From contig CM036243.1 of NCBI GenBank assembly GCA_020698575.1, positions 40,400,207-40,464,206 of the forward strand: a DNA stretch of 64,000 nucleotides, given 5' to 3'. This stretch comes from Bostrychus sinensis (Eukaryota; Chordata; Actinopteri; Gobiiformes; Eleotridae). The first letter of the stretch is position 1. Each line of letters opens with the position of its first letter. Under the pieces are notes generated by a model. The model was given only the letters and a program-made list of their open reading frames with translations. It was not told where the DNA came from and did not search any database. Shown one piece after another: positions 31,771-43,120 of this stretch. Position numbers and translations under genes: made by a program.

Positions 31771-32780
31771 TGGCTTACAAATCAGCTCAACAAATCAGTC
31801 CCTCCAAGATTTCACAGGCAATTTTTGTGATTGTTTGTTATAATTTATAATGATGTGTGCTGCTGACCTCTTGTCCAGGTCGCCCTTGCAAAAGAGATCT
31901 TGATCTCAATGGGTCTTTTATCTGGTAAATAAAGGCTAATAAATAAATTGTTGTGGGCTAAAATGTTGGATTTTGCATGGGATTTTCTTAAAGGTTGTGC
32001 TAAAAGTTACAATTTTTTTGTCTATAATTCACAGGTTAAAAAAAATACCAGAGGTAATAAAATGCAAAATGCATTATTTGAGCTTTTTCTTTAAAATATT
32101 TGCTAGAATTATAAACACTAACAAAATCTTTTTAAACATATATGAGGTGGTAATTAATCTAATTAAAAATACCTGTATTTGAATAGCTGTAGCGTACGTG
32201 TTTTGTTTTTGTTTTTTTTAAATGATAGGCTATTGCTATGTTATTAGGTTATTTTTTTGGGCTTAGGCCTATACACTGCCTCTGATTCTGATTCTGTTCC
32301 ACTCATCTTCTCTGGTGAGTTCTCTGTTGTGTGCTGAAGCCTACATCTCTGAAAAACAGAGGAAGTTTGCTGTGCTGTAGGTTTTCAGGAGGGTTATTGG
32401 CCTGCAACATTAACGTTTAAAGAAAACTTATTTAGACAAAACTTCAGTGTTGTCTAAACATGCTGCCCATTCAACTTTTGAGGCAACTAATAACTACAGT
32501 GTCACCATGGCAACGCGGATGGGCTTTTCACAGTGACACCTGACAAACAAGAAAGTACCGTGTTGGTCTCCTCCTTCAGTCACATCCACACACGCTGCTG
32601 CTGGTGACCTGTGACCTCAGGGCTGTGCGCTCGACCTCAGCACCACACCTCTGTCCCAGTTTGTCTGTGGCTCACCTCTGGCGTGCGTTACCAGAGCACT
32701 GCTGCTGAGAGAGAGAGGAACTGCTCTGCTTGGAACAGGGGACAGCCCACAGAGAGTGGGAAGTGCAGCAAAATACAGTT
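31771..32780. other. Unassigned AT-rich sequence
   Basis: No gene recognised. May include 5' parts of the LINE that follows; the boundary is not visible. Confidence 0.4.
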
Positions 32781-32884
32781 TTATAGGAAAACCTCAGTGA
32801 TAATTGGCCAAAGTTGCAGAAAATTTGTGGAGTTTGGACAAAGTTGCAGGGTTGCACTGAATTTGCGGAGTTTGCCCGATTTTA

Positions 32885-33099
32885 AAAGTTGCAAGCGTGT
32901 GGCGGTACATGGTGTAAAATTAGCCATAGTAAATTGTTATTGTCCAACTGCGGAATATGCCCAATCCACCAAACAAGCTTTCTATCAAAGTCTCTCTAAA
33001 TTAATACAAAAATCTAGAAGTGAACACCCATCTTTCAAAATGATTGTCACTGGAGATTTTAATGCCACCATTGGTGATGACTGTGATCTGATTCACTGA
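32885..33099 (+). pseudogene. APE-type endonuclease fragment of LINE
   Basis: The end of an open frame reads VAVHGVKLAIVNCYCPTAEY ... FKMIVTGDFNATIGDDCD. The NCYxPT and GDFNA motifs are those of LINE apurinic endonucleases. A stop follows at once, and the C-terminal half of the endonuclease is missing before the RT frame begins, so an internal deletion has removed it. Confidence 0.75.
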
Positions 33100-33325
33100 A
33101 ATCAGTGAAGACGTAAGATTCTTAAGAGATGACCCAATAATCCAAGCTAAATACAGCGCTAAACTAAATCAACTCATAGAGACTGGACCAAGATCCGAAC
33201 AAATAGATGAAATAGAGGAATTTATTGTCAATGCGATCGAACAGGCCTCTAAACAAACCATCCCCTCTAGAACTCACCATAAACATGAAAAGCCATGGGA
33301 AAACCGAGAATACCAAGACCTCTTA

Positions 33326-34915
33326 ATGAAACGCCGTGAGGAGAAAGATCCAGCCAAACGAAACTCTTTAGCTAAGGAGATCAAGAAATTGCGCACAAAA
33401 CATAAGAATGCCTACTTTAAAATCAAGGCAGATGAGATCAACCTAGCAAGTGAACAACGTAAAACTGAGGAAGAGTTTAGATTGATGAAACAACACACAT
33501 CACTGGAAAGATCAAGTAAACCTATCATATCTCCATCAAAACTAGAGGAACACTTTTCGAAACATTTTGGTCCCCGTGTGTATGAACCACAACCAGAATT
33601 AGAACATCCAGAGAACTATCCATACATTCTACCTCCGGAGGACCTACCTGTCATAGACACCTCAATACCAAACCAGTCAGAGATCGAGATAGCGATTAAA
33701 AAGCTCAAAAATGGCAAGTGTAGAGGAAAAGATAGAATATATGCTGAACATCTCAAATATGCAACATCAGAAGGACTCTTGAAGTGTTTACTGATTTTGA
33801 TAACGCTAGTGTGGACAAGCCTCCAAGTACCATCTAAATGGCTTACAGCCAGCATCACATGTATCTACAAACGTGGTCTCCGTTTATGCGCTGAAAACTA
33901 TAGAGGCGTGAGTATTATTGCAACCATATCAAAAGTAATATCAGCCATAATTGTGGAGAGAGCTCGTAAAGCCTATGAATTTATCCTTCTACCAACTCAA
34001 TATGGATTTCGGTCCAACAGATCAACCACTGATGCTATCTTCATCTTGAATCAAGTGCTCGAAACATCAAGCAAGACAAGAACACCATTGTTTGTAGCCT
34101 TTGTTGACCTTAAAGCTGCATACAATTGGGTACCACGTGAGGCACTGATGCAGTGTCTTGAGGTCCGCCTTAAGAGCCCACAACTTGTAACAGTTCTGCG
34201 TGCTTTATACACGAACACAAAAGCATGCATCAAAGGAGCAGATCAGATGTTTGATACTCTAGTTGGATGTCGACAGGGTGCTTTAGAATCACCATTCATT
34301 TTCAATATTTATCTGGACTTTGCTATCAGGGTTGCACGTCATGAAATATCAAAAATGTATCCAGATACAGGCTTCAAGTTTAAATACTGTATCCCAAACG
34401 AGGTATCCCCACGAGAGCTACGCAGGAAAGCACGAGCATCAGGGGAAAATTACATAAACCACCTTCTGTATGCAGATGATCAAGTCATATTTGCTGGATC
34501 TACTGAGGAACTGCAGAACATACTCCAGGTGTATGACGCTACCTATACCCGTTTTGGATTACAAATATCATACGTTAAGACAGAAACAATGGCATTCAAT
34601 GTTGATGAGCATATTAAGTCTCAACCTAGCATCATCTCTCTTGGTAGGACTGATATCAAGAACGTTTGTACCTTCAAATATCTTGGATATACCAAAAGTA
34701 ATTCCAACACTGGATCCTCTCTGTTCCTCCATGCCAGATTTGGCACTGCGTATATGAAATGGAATGAGCTAAAGCATGTCTTAACTGATAATCGTATCCT
34801 TCTACAAACTAGGATTAAGTTTTTAATAACATGGTTGACAAATGGTTGTTTCTCATGTTGTTCCATAAAAAAATTTCTGTGTATATTGGTACTGGCTCTG
34901 TTATCTGCTTGGTAA
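33326..34915 (+). CDS. LINE reverse transcriptase, 529-codon open frame
   Basis: An open frame with RT motifs in order: LKNGKCRGKDRIYAEHLKYA, ENYRGVSIIATISKVISAII, QYGFRSNRSTTDAIFILNQV, FVAFVDLKAAYNWVPREALM (first catalytic Asp), GCRQGALESPFIFNIYLDF, NHLLYADDQVIFAGSTEEL (catalytic YADD), then GLQISYVKTETMAF and the thumb region. The frame is open upstream of the first Met to about 33100, so the Met is not a true start. The last 30 or so residues look degenerate. The intact core suggests a fairly young copy, but loss of part of the endonuclease makes it immobile. Confidence 0.85.
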   Translation: MKRREEKDPAKRNSLAKEIKKLRTKHKNAYFKIKADEINLASEQRKTEEEFRLMKQHTSLERSSKPIISPSKLEEHFSKHFGPRVYEPQPELEHPENYPYILPPEDLPVIDTSIPNQSEIEIAIKKLKNGKCRGKDRIYAEHLKYATSEGLLKCLLILITLVWTSLQVPSKWLTASITCIYKRGLRLCAENYRGVSIIATISKVISAIIVERARKAYEFILLPTQYGFRSNRSTTDAIFILNQVLETSSKTRTPLFVAFVDLKAAYNWVPREALMQCLEVRLKSPQLVTVLRALYTNTKACIKGADQMFDTLVGCRQGALESPFIFNIYLDFAIRVARHEISKMYPDTGFKFKYCIPNEVSPRELRRKARASGENYINHLLYADDQVIFAGSTEELQNILQVYDATYTRFGLQISYVKTETMAFNVDEHIKSQPSIISLGRTDIKNVCTFKYLGYTKSNSNTGSSLFLHARFGTAYMKWNELKHVLTDNRILLQTRIKFLITWLTNGCFSCCSIKKFLCILVLALLSAW

Positions 34916-34960
34916 AGGCAATTTAGGTAGTTTAAAGGCCTTGATTTGCTCAGTATAATT

Positions 34961-35174
34961 GGATGGATAAACCCACTGCCCACAGCATCATGGAAACGGT
35001 TCATGCACAGATTCAAATGTGAGCTGTTTCCTAACGAGGCCCAATAATGAATATGAATTATTAACCTTTATCAGCCTCTGGAGGATCACAGTCCAACGTC
35101 TTCACTGTAAACACACCCATAAAACTATAAGATTTTATTGTTTTATACAAGTTTATCTGAGGTCAGAGTCTGAA
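34961..35174. repeat. 214-bp direct repeat, right copy (contains dispersed repeat copy D)
   Basis: Near-identical to 31557-31770; the only difference I see in the compared stretch is TTTTATACAAG for TTTTACACAAG. Confidence 0.9.
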
Positions 35175-35419
35175 CGGGAGAGACTCAAGACTCAACAAGA
35201 GCTTACAGTGAACTGTCTCACATGATCACAAAGCTGGGTTTAGTCTACAGCCTTTTATATGTCATTAAAAACACAAATCAGACCAATATTAGGCTCATGT
35301 CCAAAACACAAAAGTCTGATTTAACTCTAGTCCACAGAAATCCTTCTGAGAGCAACACACTACACTAGAAAACCTGCAGACGATGTGGTGAAGGATGAAA
35401 CAGAAATAAAACTGAATAA

Positions 35420-35550
35420 AATCTACAAAGACACAGTGCAGCTCCCTCTGACCTTCTCTGTTCTTCTCCATAAACATCCTCAAAGCAAAGTCTGCATCTG
35501 TGGAACTCTTCCTTACCATGAAACCATTCTGCTGCTCACAAACGCTCACT
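35420..35550 (-). pseudogene. Short LINE reverse-transcriptase remnant
   Basis: The minus strand reads NGFMVRKSSTDADFALRMFM then EKNREGQRELHCVFVDFIQF. This matches the RT region around the first catalytic Asp (GFMxGKSTTDAxFALR ... VFxD) of RTE/BovB-like LINEs. No further domains were seen on either side. Confidence 0.65.
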
Positions 35551-35829
35551 TCTGCCTTTAGCCTATAGCTCCCACTGCTCTTTCCCATAACTCCAGTGTA
35601 TGGCTCATCAGCGCACAATAAGTAATATAAACTCAAATAACTAGTATCAGATAAAGAATAAGTCATCAAAGGTAGCTCTGTCCACTTTTACCACTAACTC
35701 TGTGCTCTTCTGTGGCATGAAAACCATAGAGCTGCTGACTTTAGCCTTTAGCCTAGCTTCCACTCTGACCATACAAATCCCTGAATCCTGAATCTTGAGT
35801 TTAAATCAGTGGTAGGTGAACTCACCGGA

Positions 35830-36014
35830 GCTGGGGCCCTCTGGAGCGGTGTGTTTGGACCCAAAGCCGTGGCCCTTGTCACAGTGAGCTCCTCCTCAGC
35901 TGCTGCTCCTCCTGAGTCTGTCCCGTGTGTGGCTCTCAAAAGAAGTGCTGTGGAGGGAGGAGCTGCAGCCGTCCTGACCTGCCCGACCAGGCTCAAAGAG
36001 CAGCTCAGCGTCAT
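35830..36014 (-). CDS. Possible first coding exon, unknown
   Basis: The minus strand has an ATG at 36014 followed by about 62 open codons (MTLSCSLSLVGQVRTAAAPP ... ) rich in Ala, Ser and Thr, ending at a good donor-like CCG|GTGAGTTC near 35829. I do not recognise the protein. It could be chance in a GC-richer stretch. There is no partner exon I can name downstream, although the NLR gene lies on the same strand. Confidence 0.2.
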
Positions 36015-36164
36015 GTGACTTTACAATAATCATAAAAGTAAATATGAGAGACGACGGCAGCTCTGTGTCTGTTGGGGCGAGTTATGAACATGCCCCAGAG
36101 CTTGAGTAAGAGCTGACACAGAGACAACACTGTGTGGACCTGGTGTTTGTAGAATATAACTGTG

Positions 36165-37945
36165 ATGATTGTATTTGTATTTATTTATTTAACAGGACAA
36201 TGTACAGTTACATAATGCCAAAAGGCAAAGATGCTTGTACCAGATTATAGCTTGGAAGCTAATTTCCATCTGTAGTCCTTTAAAGGGAAGAGGAAAAAGA
36301 GACGTTCTATACAGTGCACAAACACTCATCCATCCTCCAGCTCTCAGACACACACTCCTTCATCCTTGTCATGGTGTTGCATAGCAGAGACTGCTCACAT
36401 AACAATTAAAATATAATATAAAATTGAATAGCACTACAATCTACAGTTTACACAAGAGAAATACAGGTAATTCATAATTATCATTATGAATGTTATTATT
36501 GTTATTTTTAAAAGAATCTGTAGGAGCAATAAATAGTTTGTGTTTTTTTTTTTTGTTGTCTTTTTGGTTTTCTCCTAGTCGGGCTTTCTCCCTGATGTTT
36601 GTGGGCGGCACCGTGGGTGTGGTGTCCGGGGCTTTTTATGAATGCACTCACCTGTGTAGTGGGTGGCTTGGATCATGGCGGCGGGGTGAGCCATGGGAAA
36701 GAAACTTTCTGTAGACCGTTTTTCCTTCTTTGTTTGAAAGATTTGCACCACAAGGTATCTTTGCATGGCTTAAACATGCTTCGACAAAGTAAGTAAAGTG
36801 TTTTATGCCTGTGATATGGATCAATAAAGCCAGACTGAGTGCATTTGTTCGGCGTGAACACGTCTTCAGTAACCTCCCATGTCTTAGCCTGCCGCGGCGT
36901 CTGGTTTCAGTATGCATTGTTATATACGCCGCAATAGAATCTATAACAAACTTACTTTACATTACCTTAGTTCATATCAATTAAAAACATGGTATCAGTG
37001 CGTGCATCTCTGGTTTTCAATGAACCACTTCTTCACTTCTCTGGAGAAGGTGTAAAAGTTATTTTCATTTATCAGCTCAGTGGGAAGTCTGTTCCATTGC
37101 TTTGTCCCTTGGTATGAGAAGGCAGACTGGGCCAGGCTTGTTTTTCACTTAGGAATCCTGCATTGTCCTCTGCTGGTGGCTCTTGTGACTCTAGCAGTTA
37201 CTTCTGAAGTCAGATAAATGAACTCTTCAAGGGGGGCGGAGCCAGATTGTGGATAATCTTATAAACCATTTGAACTTGGGAGAAAGAAATAAAATGATCA
37301 AAGCTCAACAATTTATATTTGTCCAATACGTGGCAATGATGATACAACTGTGTTTTTTTATCAAGAGTTTTTAGTGCGTGTTTATAAATGGATTCTAAAG
37401 GCTTCAAAGTAGTTTTGTTTGCTTGTGACCAGCTTGAGATGCAATATGAGAAATGTGGCAATATCATTGCATTTAAATAACTTTTTGCTGCTTCTATAGA
37501 AAGCGAGTTCCTTATGGTTTTAAAAGTTGCCAGGTTGTATTTTAAGGTTTTACTTGTCTTCTTCACATGTTTGAAATTAAGAGAGGAATCTAATAAAAGC
37601 CCGAGGTATTTGTACTCACTGACATTTTGAATTTTGTTGCTATTTATTGTTACAGTGGGATAGTCCACATCTTTTTGTCTCGTGGTAAAGGACACAGTAG
37701 CCGTTTTGTCAATGTTTAATGTCAGACAAGACTCATGAAGCCACACAGCTACTTTTTCCATAGCTTTTGTCAATTTAGCCACTGCTTCTGCCATGCTTTT
37801 ACCATTAGTATAAATTATAGTATCGTCAGCATACATTTGTATTTTGACATTATCACACACTGAAGGTAAACCATTAATATATACAGTAAAAAGAACTGGA
37901 CCTAGATTAGACCCTTGAGGAAGACCTGTGTGGCATGGCCTAGGT
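36165..37945 (-). mobile_element. 5'-truncated LINE, minus strand
   Basis: The 3' end at about 36171-36205 has a minus-strand TTAAATAAATAAATACAAAT tail. Coding remnants run from 37945 down to about 37025. The stretch about 36530-37000 does not look like LINE UTR and may be a later insertion. Confidence 0.7.
37025..37945 (-). pseudogene. LINE reverse transcriptase C-terminal part, frameshifted
   Basis: Starting at the truncation, the minus strand reads GLPQGSNLGPVLFTVYINGL, then VKIQMYADDTIIYTNGKS with the catalytic YADD, WLHESCLTLNIDKTATVSF, SEYKYLGLLLDSSLNF and SYLNAMILPHFSYCISSWSQ. The main frame stops at 37210. The conserved end (SAFSYQGTKQWNRLPTELIN) follows in another frame at about 37040-37130, so there is at least one frameshift. 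Jockey-superfamily-like; exact clade not resolved. Confidence 0.8.
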
Positions 37946-38732
37946 GTTGATAAAATTCAGTCTTATTTGATCTGATCTTAAATGATATTCCTTATTTACT
38001 GTCTCACACATTTGACAGTTTTCTCTCCACACAGAAGCTTTTGATTTTTCATGTCCTGGATTCATCCTTCCATCTGATCAGAAACACAGTCTGCCCTCTC
38101 ATTCTGACTCCTGTCTGCAGCACTGACACAGGAGCGTCCTGGTTTGTTTGGAGACAAAAGCTGATCACTGACTCATTTTTACACCAGTTCACCTCCACTG
38201 AAGATTAAAATGTATCATTAGACACAGAATCCAGTGTGGACGTGTGTTTTTCTGTGGAGAACACAGTGTTTTTGTCTGGGGCCTGTGTGAAAAGTTTGGA
38301 GGAGAAATGAGGAACATTTAAAGTGAGGCTTTGCAGAACAGAGAGCGCTTTCACAAAATAAGGACAAAAAAGTCTTAGTTATGTATTAGACAGAAAAAAG
38401 TGAATTAAAAAGTCAAAGGCACAAGGTCTAGGCCTGGATTTGTGGATTTATGGAGCGCACAGGTCCCAGTCTCCTCCTCCTGGACAGTTTCAGCAGGTCT
38501 GAGAGTCCACCACATTTTAATCTAAATGTGAATGTGTGTCACTTCTTCTCCTCCTCTGCTCTGTTCCCTTCAGAGGAGTCCACAGGGAATCCTCTGCTCC
38601 ATCTGAGCCTCTGCATCCTCTTCTCTCACACCCACTAACTTCATGTCCTCTTTCACTACATCCATAAACCTCCTCTCTGCTCTTCCTCTAGGCCTCCAGC
38701 TCTGACCTCAGCCTCATCCTTCTACCCACTGT
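37946..38732. other. Unassigned sequence
   Basis: No gene recognised; a 62-codon frame at 38450-38638 is CT-rich low-complexity translation. Confidence 0.5.
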
Positions 38733-39006
38733 CCCTCCTCTGTACCCTCACTGTCCCTCCTCTGTACCCTCACTGTCCCTCCTCTGTACCTCACTGTCCC
38801 TCCTCTGTACCCTCACTGTCCCTCCTCTGTACCCTCACTGTCCCTCCTCTGTACCTCACTGTCCCTCCTCTGTACCCTCACTGTCCCTCCTCTGTACCCA
38901 CACTGTCCCTCCTCTGTACCCTCACTGTCCCTCCTCTGTACCTCACTGTCCCTCCTCTGTACCCTCACTGTCCCTCCTCTGTACCCTCACTGTCCCTCCT
39001 CTGTAC
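38733..39006. repeat. 21/22-bp minisatellite, about 12-13 units
   Basis: The unit is CACTGTCCCTCCTCTGTACC(CT), alternating 22-bp and 21-bp forms. The plus strand is pyrimidine-rich. Confidence 0.95.
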
Positions 39007-39016
39007 CCATATATTC

Positions 39017-39483
39017 ATGCTGCACCATTAATAGAATTATGATTACAATTTTGATTTTTGCTCCCAACGTTAACAAAAACTATATAATTGAGAAAAAGTG
39101 ATTAATTAAAGTATTTTATGAAAGACAAACTGTCTCCTCCCAAAACCTGCAGCAGAACTACTCATGTGATGGACTGCATTTAAAAACATGGCAGGAGGAG
39201 AGCAGCAGCAGAAGATCTTAGTGAGCAGAGGAGGCACAACAAATTCTGTTGTTTGGGAGCAGTTTGGGTTTGAGGAGGCCAACGTTGAGCGTGTGTTTAT
39301 TTACTCAAACACCTATGGAGCTAACGCTAACCCACAGCTATGGGGTAAAAGCAAAAGTAAAAAGAAAGCTCGTCTTAGGCCCATTACCATTTCTCTCCCT
39401 TTCCTCTTCTCCTTAGCTCTTCCTCTTCATTTTGTGCGTTCACGAGAGACGAAGGGATGTCTCAGTTCTCTTTTGGACTGAGG
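39017..39483 (+). pseudogene. BED-finger / hAT-transposase-like N-terminal relic
   Basis: After a GCTGCACCATTAATAGAATT-type sequence that resembles a hAT end, a 97-codon frame begins at 39188: MAGGEQQQKILVSRGGTTNS then VVWEQFGFEEANVERVF. The SxVWxxFGF pattern is that of the start of ZBED/BED zinc fingers from hAT transposases. The Cys and His ligands that should follow are absent, so it is a truncated remnant. The C-terminal part is unrelated translation. Confidence 0.5.
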
Positions 39484-39490
39484 GGAAGGG

Positions 39491-42189
39491 TGAGGGCGCT
39501 TTACCAGATGCACACTTAAAAACAAGGGCTAGCAGGAGTTTCCCATGATACATTGTGTTTATCTGTAACGTCCACAGGTGACAGGAGGCTGCTGCTGAGT
39601 TCTGTGGTTGTGTATGGCCTCATTTAGTTTGACACAGCTGAGATGAGCCAGTAGAATACAAATATGGAGGAGAGTTGTGCTCATATTCTGATAAGGACTA
39701 AGGACTAGGTCAGTGAATATTACAGAGTCACATTGTTCAGATAATAACAGAGTAACATGTCCCCACTCAGCTGTTAGGAGAGCTCACTCATTTAATCAGC
39801 TTTAAGTCTCTGTGCTTTCTTTAAATGTCTCCTCTCCAGCTGTTTTGTTTATCAAATACCATAATATTACCACTAAAGAATTTGTAATGTATAGGACTAA
39901 TGAGAACTAAAGCACTGGTCCAAACCAAAGAGAATAAGTCACAACCAATCAATAAAGCCAAACACTCTGAACCTGATCAAACTAGGACTAAACCCAAAGT
40001 CTATACCTGAGTTGTAATCCAGGATCATCTCAGGTCTGATCTTAAGCAGAACTAAACCAAGACAAAAGCATGGCTAAACCTTAAACCATAAAATGAACAA
40101 ACCAAAAGGGTTTTATCTGTAAAAGCTCAGAGAAAATGTGCATTGTTATTACAAATTAACCTCTCCGCTGTCTGAGTTTTCAAAAACATTGTCATAACAC
40201 TAAAATATTTAATACAATATGTAATACAATTAATATGTTACACAGTTGAAACACTGAAAAACAGTGGCTGTGTACGACACTGCACTCTACAGGAAAAAAC
40301 AAAAAACAAACGTCTCTACAGTTAAACAGAGCAAATAACAGCAGCACTAATTAGGAATAAAATAGAAAACACTGACTGCAACTACAATTATAACTCCTTA
40401 CACCAATTCAATCAACTCCAAATAGAAGTAGATGAGGATTAACAATAATTTACATGGAATAAGGATTACACTGGGACCAAAAATAAAATGAAACTGGTCT
40501 ATTTTAGTCGATGAGAAGTTTGGAAATGCAAATTAGCTCGATTAACATTTCTCTCTTGAAAATAAACAAATAATTCAGGCCTTAAAAAGTTCAGACAGAT
40601 CAGGAATAAACAAAGTCATATCAACATTTAAACTGTCAGAACCTGATCAAACTAAGACTAAACCCAGCATTTAACAAGAAAATATACAAGGACTAACTCG
40701 GGCCTGAACTAAATCTGGACTAAACTAGAACTAAAAACAGAAAGAACTAAACCCAGGACTAAACCCAGAGCAGAGCGGTGTTGAAAATAATCAAACTGAG
40801 TCAAACCTGAGTGGATCCAAAGTGTCCCAGAGAAAAGTGAGCGACTGAAGGAAAAGGTTTGTTTGTGTGTTCCTTCCTGGAGTGACTCAGAGCCGCACCT
40901 GGATTGGCTGAGGGCCAGGTGGGCGGGGCTGCAGTGGGCGGGGCTTCACACTGACTCCACAGGTGACAGGAGGCTGCTGCTGAGTTGTGTGGTTGTGTGT
41001 GAGTGTGTAAGTTCAGTGTTACTGGAGCAACAGAGAGGAAAAGGTTCACAGAGAGATTTATTTACATCCAGCAGTGAGTTCCAAATTTCACTTTACTGAA
41101 TTTATGGAGTCACACAGAGGCACAATGAAGAGAATTATGTTTTATTCATGAGTGCTTAAGTTAGTAAATGTATGAAAACTGTATTGGCTGTTGTTTAGTT
41201 TATCCCCTTTGAGTCTGTAGGGGGCGCTGTTGCTTCAGTTTTATATACGATCAGGCCTGGGGAGTTTTTGATCCATTCTAATGATTTAACTTCTTTTTTG
41301 TCTGAATGTCTTTAGATGAGTTTGATAAAATATAAAGTGTGAAACTGCCAGCACTGGTTATGTTTCTGTTTGTTCCCACAGCAAATCAATGGCCAATGTT
41401 TTATGGACTGTGCTGAAGTGAGTGAGCCAAAGTCACGTAGGCTCAAATATAATGAAAAACACAAATCTTCCAAACAGACTGTATTTTGTATTTTGTATAA
41501 AAACTCTTGTCCAAGTTGGAGTCATTTAGTTTTCAGACACATTCCTCTGATGAGCTCCTGAAGGGCCACACAACAAACCCAAATGAAACAACTGTGACTC
41601 CAGATTTGTGCTGCTTTTAGAGGACGTCCCAGTTTGTTTTAGGGAAGCTGAGGTGGCAGCAGCAGCCGCCATGTTGACAGTCGTGTTGTACAGGGCTGGG
41701 TTATTCAGCCACTTTCACTTTTCTCTTTCTGTCAAACTTGGTTAGAACATGAGCCCCTGAAAATAAAAACATGTGGCACAATATTTGTTAAAGCTGCAAA
41801 TGTGTTCTGAAGCAGACCAAGCTTTCTACTTTGTTTGGAGCTTCTGATGGCCAGACTTACTGTAAATATATTTATATCTGAGACTGGAAAAATGTTCTCG
41901 AGGCAGCAGTGGGGACATTTTGTGATGAGGGGCCCAGTGCAGATTTTCAGAAATGGCTCTAAAGTTCTGGAGCACATTTACCATTTCCATCAAACTTTGG
42001 GATATTTCATGTGTTTGTGTGTTTTTTATTTTCATTTCTTAAAACAAAAGGTAGAAACATTCAAAGAAAATCACAGTTGTTACATTCTGATTTTTGTAAT
42101 AAGTCACATTTTTATTTGGATTTAAACTTTTTGTTTTACTTCTGTTGCTGTGTACAGTCATGTGATTCTTCTGTTTATTATAAATATTT
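39491..42189. other. Non-coding region with scattered GACTAAACC motifs
   Basis: No gene recognised. Two places (about 39975-40080 and 40620-40775) hold repeated AGGACTAAACC(C)AG-like words, the complement of the 11-bp array unit. A 30-bp sequence CACAGGTGACAGGAGGCTGC... occurs at both about 39574 and 40960. Confidence 0.5.
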
Positions 42190-42480
42190 AAGCCCCAGAC
42201 TTGACCAGAGATGTACAGGGGCCACTCATGGGCCCCTAAACCTCCCGGGCCCCGGTGCAGTTGCCCCGGCCGCCCCGCCTGATGCTACGGCCCTGCGAGA
42301 CCGGCCTCGAGACCGAGACCGGACTGGAGCTCAGGACCGGTCTGGAGACCACGACACACTCCGCTGGTGTCAGTCTTGTCCCGGGGCCCGCTCAGGTCAG
42401 GGGCCCACTGCCGGCCGTGTGACTGGGTCATAAAAACTAACCCAGAGTCTGGACCTGGACTCACAGGAGGCTGTACCGGG
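42190..42480. other. GC-rich, CpG-containing block
   Basis: Much GC-richer than its surroundings, with repeated GAGACCGGxCT-like words at about 42296-42350. It resembles an old transposon end rather than a promoter island. No coding evidence. Confidence 0.4.
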
Positions 42481-42502
42481 ATTCAGGTAGGAAGTACTTC
42501 TG

Positions 42503-42672
42503 ATACTACTGCTACTGTAGTACTACTCACAGTGGTACTACTGCTACTGTAGTACTACTCACAGTGGTACTACTGCTACTGTAGTACTACTCACAGTGGT
42601 ACTACTGCTACTGTAGTACTACTCACAGTGGTACTACTGCTACTGTAGTACTACTCACAGTGGTACTACTGC
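42503..42672. repeat. 32-bp minisatellite, about 5 units
   Basis: The unit TACTACTCACAGTGGTACTA plus CTGCTACTGTAG is repeated at an exact 32-bp spacing (for example 42521 and 42553). Confidence 0.95.
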
Positions 42673-42975
42673 TGCTACTGCCTACAATACCACTACTATA
42701 GTACTGTTGCTCAGAGCTGTGTAGTATTCTACTTGAGTACTATTATTTTATAAACTCATCACAAACATTCTCCTTTTATTTACATTTTTATTGTAACTTT
42801 TAACACAAAAAAAAGCAAAAACTGTGACAGACGTTTGTCAAAAACAAGAACCAAGCCTCATTTGGAGCGATATTAACATTCAAAAGTATATCCAGAAATA
42901 TACAGTTTTTCTTTTTTTACTCACAAAGAATCAGCTTTGTAATAGTTTTCTGTAAATAATGTGTCTTCTCCAGGA

Positions 42976-43046
42976 GCTCGTTTATTTGTTTATTTGTTTG
43001 TTTATTTGTTTGTTTATTTGTTTGTTTATTTGTTTGTTTATTTGGA
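42976..43046. repeat. (TTTATTTGTTTG)n simple repeat
   Basis: About six 12-bp units. On the minus strand it gives repeated CAAATAAAC, so it contains many AATAAA words just beyond the distal end of the large array. Confidence 0.9.
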
Positions 43047-43120
43047 TGCCATGAGCTAAAAAGCAAATGCTAACAGCGAGTCCTGGGGTTCATTTTAAAA
43101 ATGTCATTTCATCCCAGCAC

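Larger units (their letters stand above)
32885..34960 (+). mobile_element. Non-LTR retrotransposon (APE endonuclease fragment plus RT)
   Basis: An endonuclease remnant is followed by a long RT frame and a short 3' tail. Its left limit is unknown. It lies between two copies of a 214-bp direct repeat. The clade is not resolved; an RTE-like relationship is possible. Confidence 0.75.

Noticed and set aside
36552..36952. Possible solo LTR (starts TGTTGTC, ends TAACA, contains AATAAA)
   Set aside because: No target duplication and no second copy to define ends; the start lies in a T tract.
42011..42433. 140-codon plus-strand frame through the GC-rich block
   Set aside because: Low-complexity Arg/Asp/Pro translation of short tandem words; no start context or splice support.
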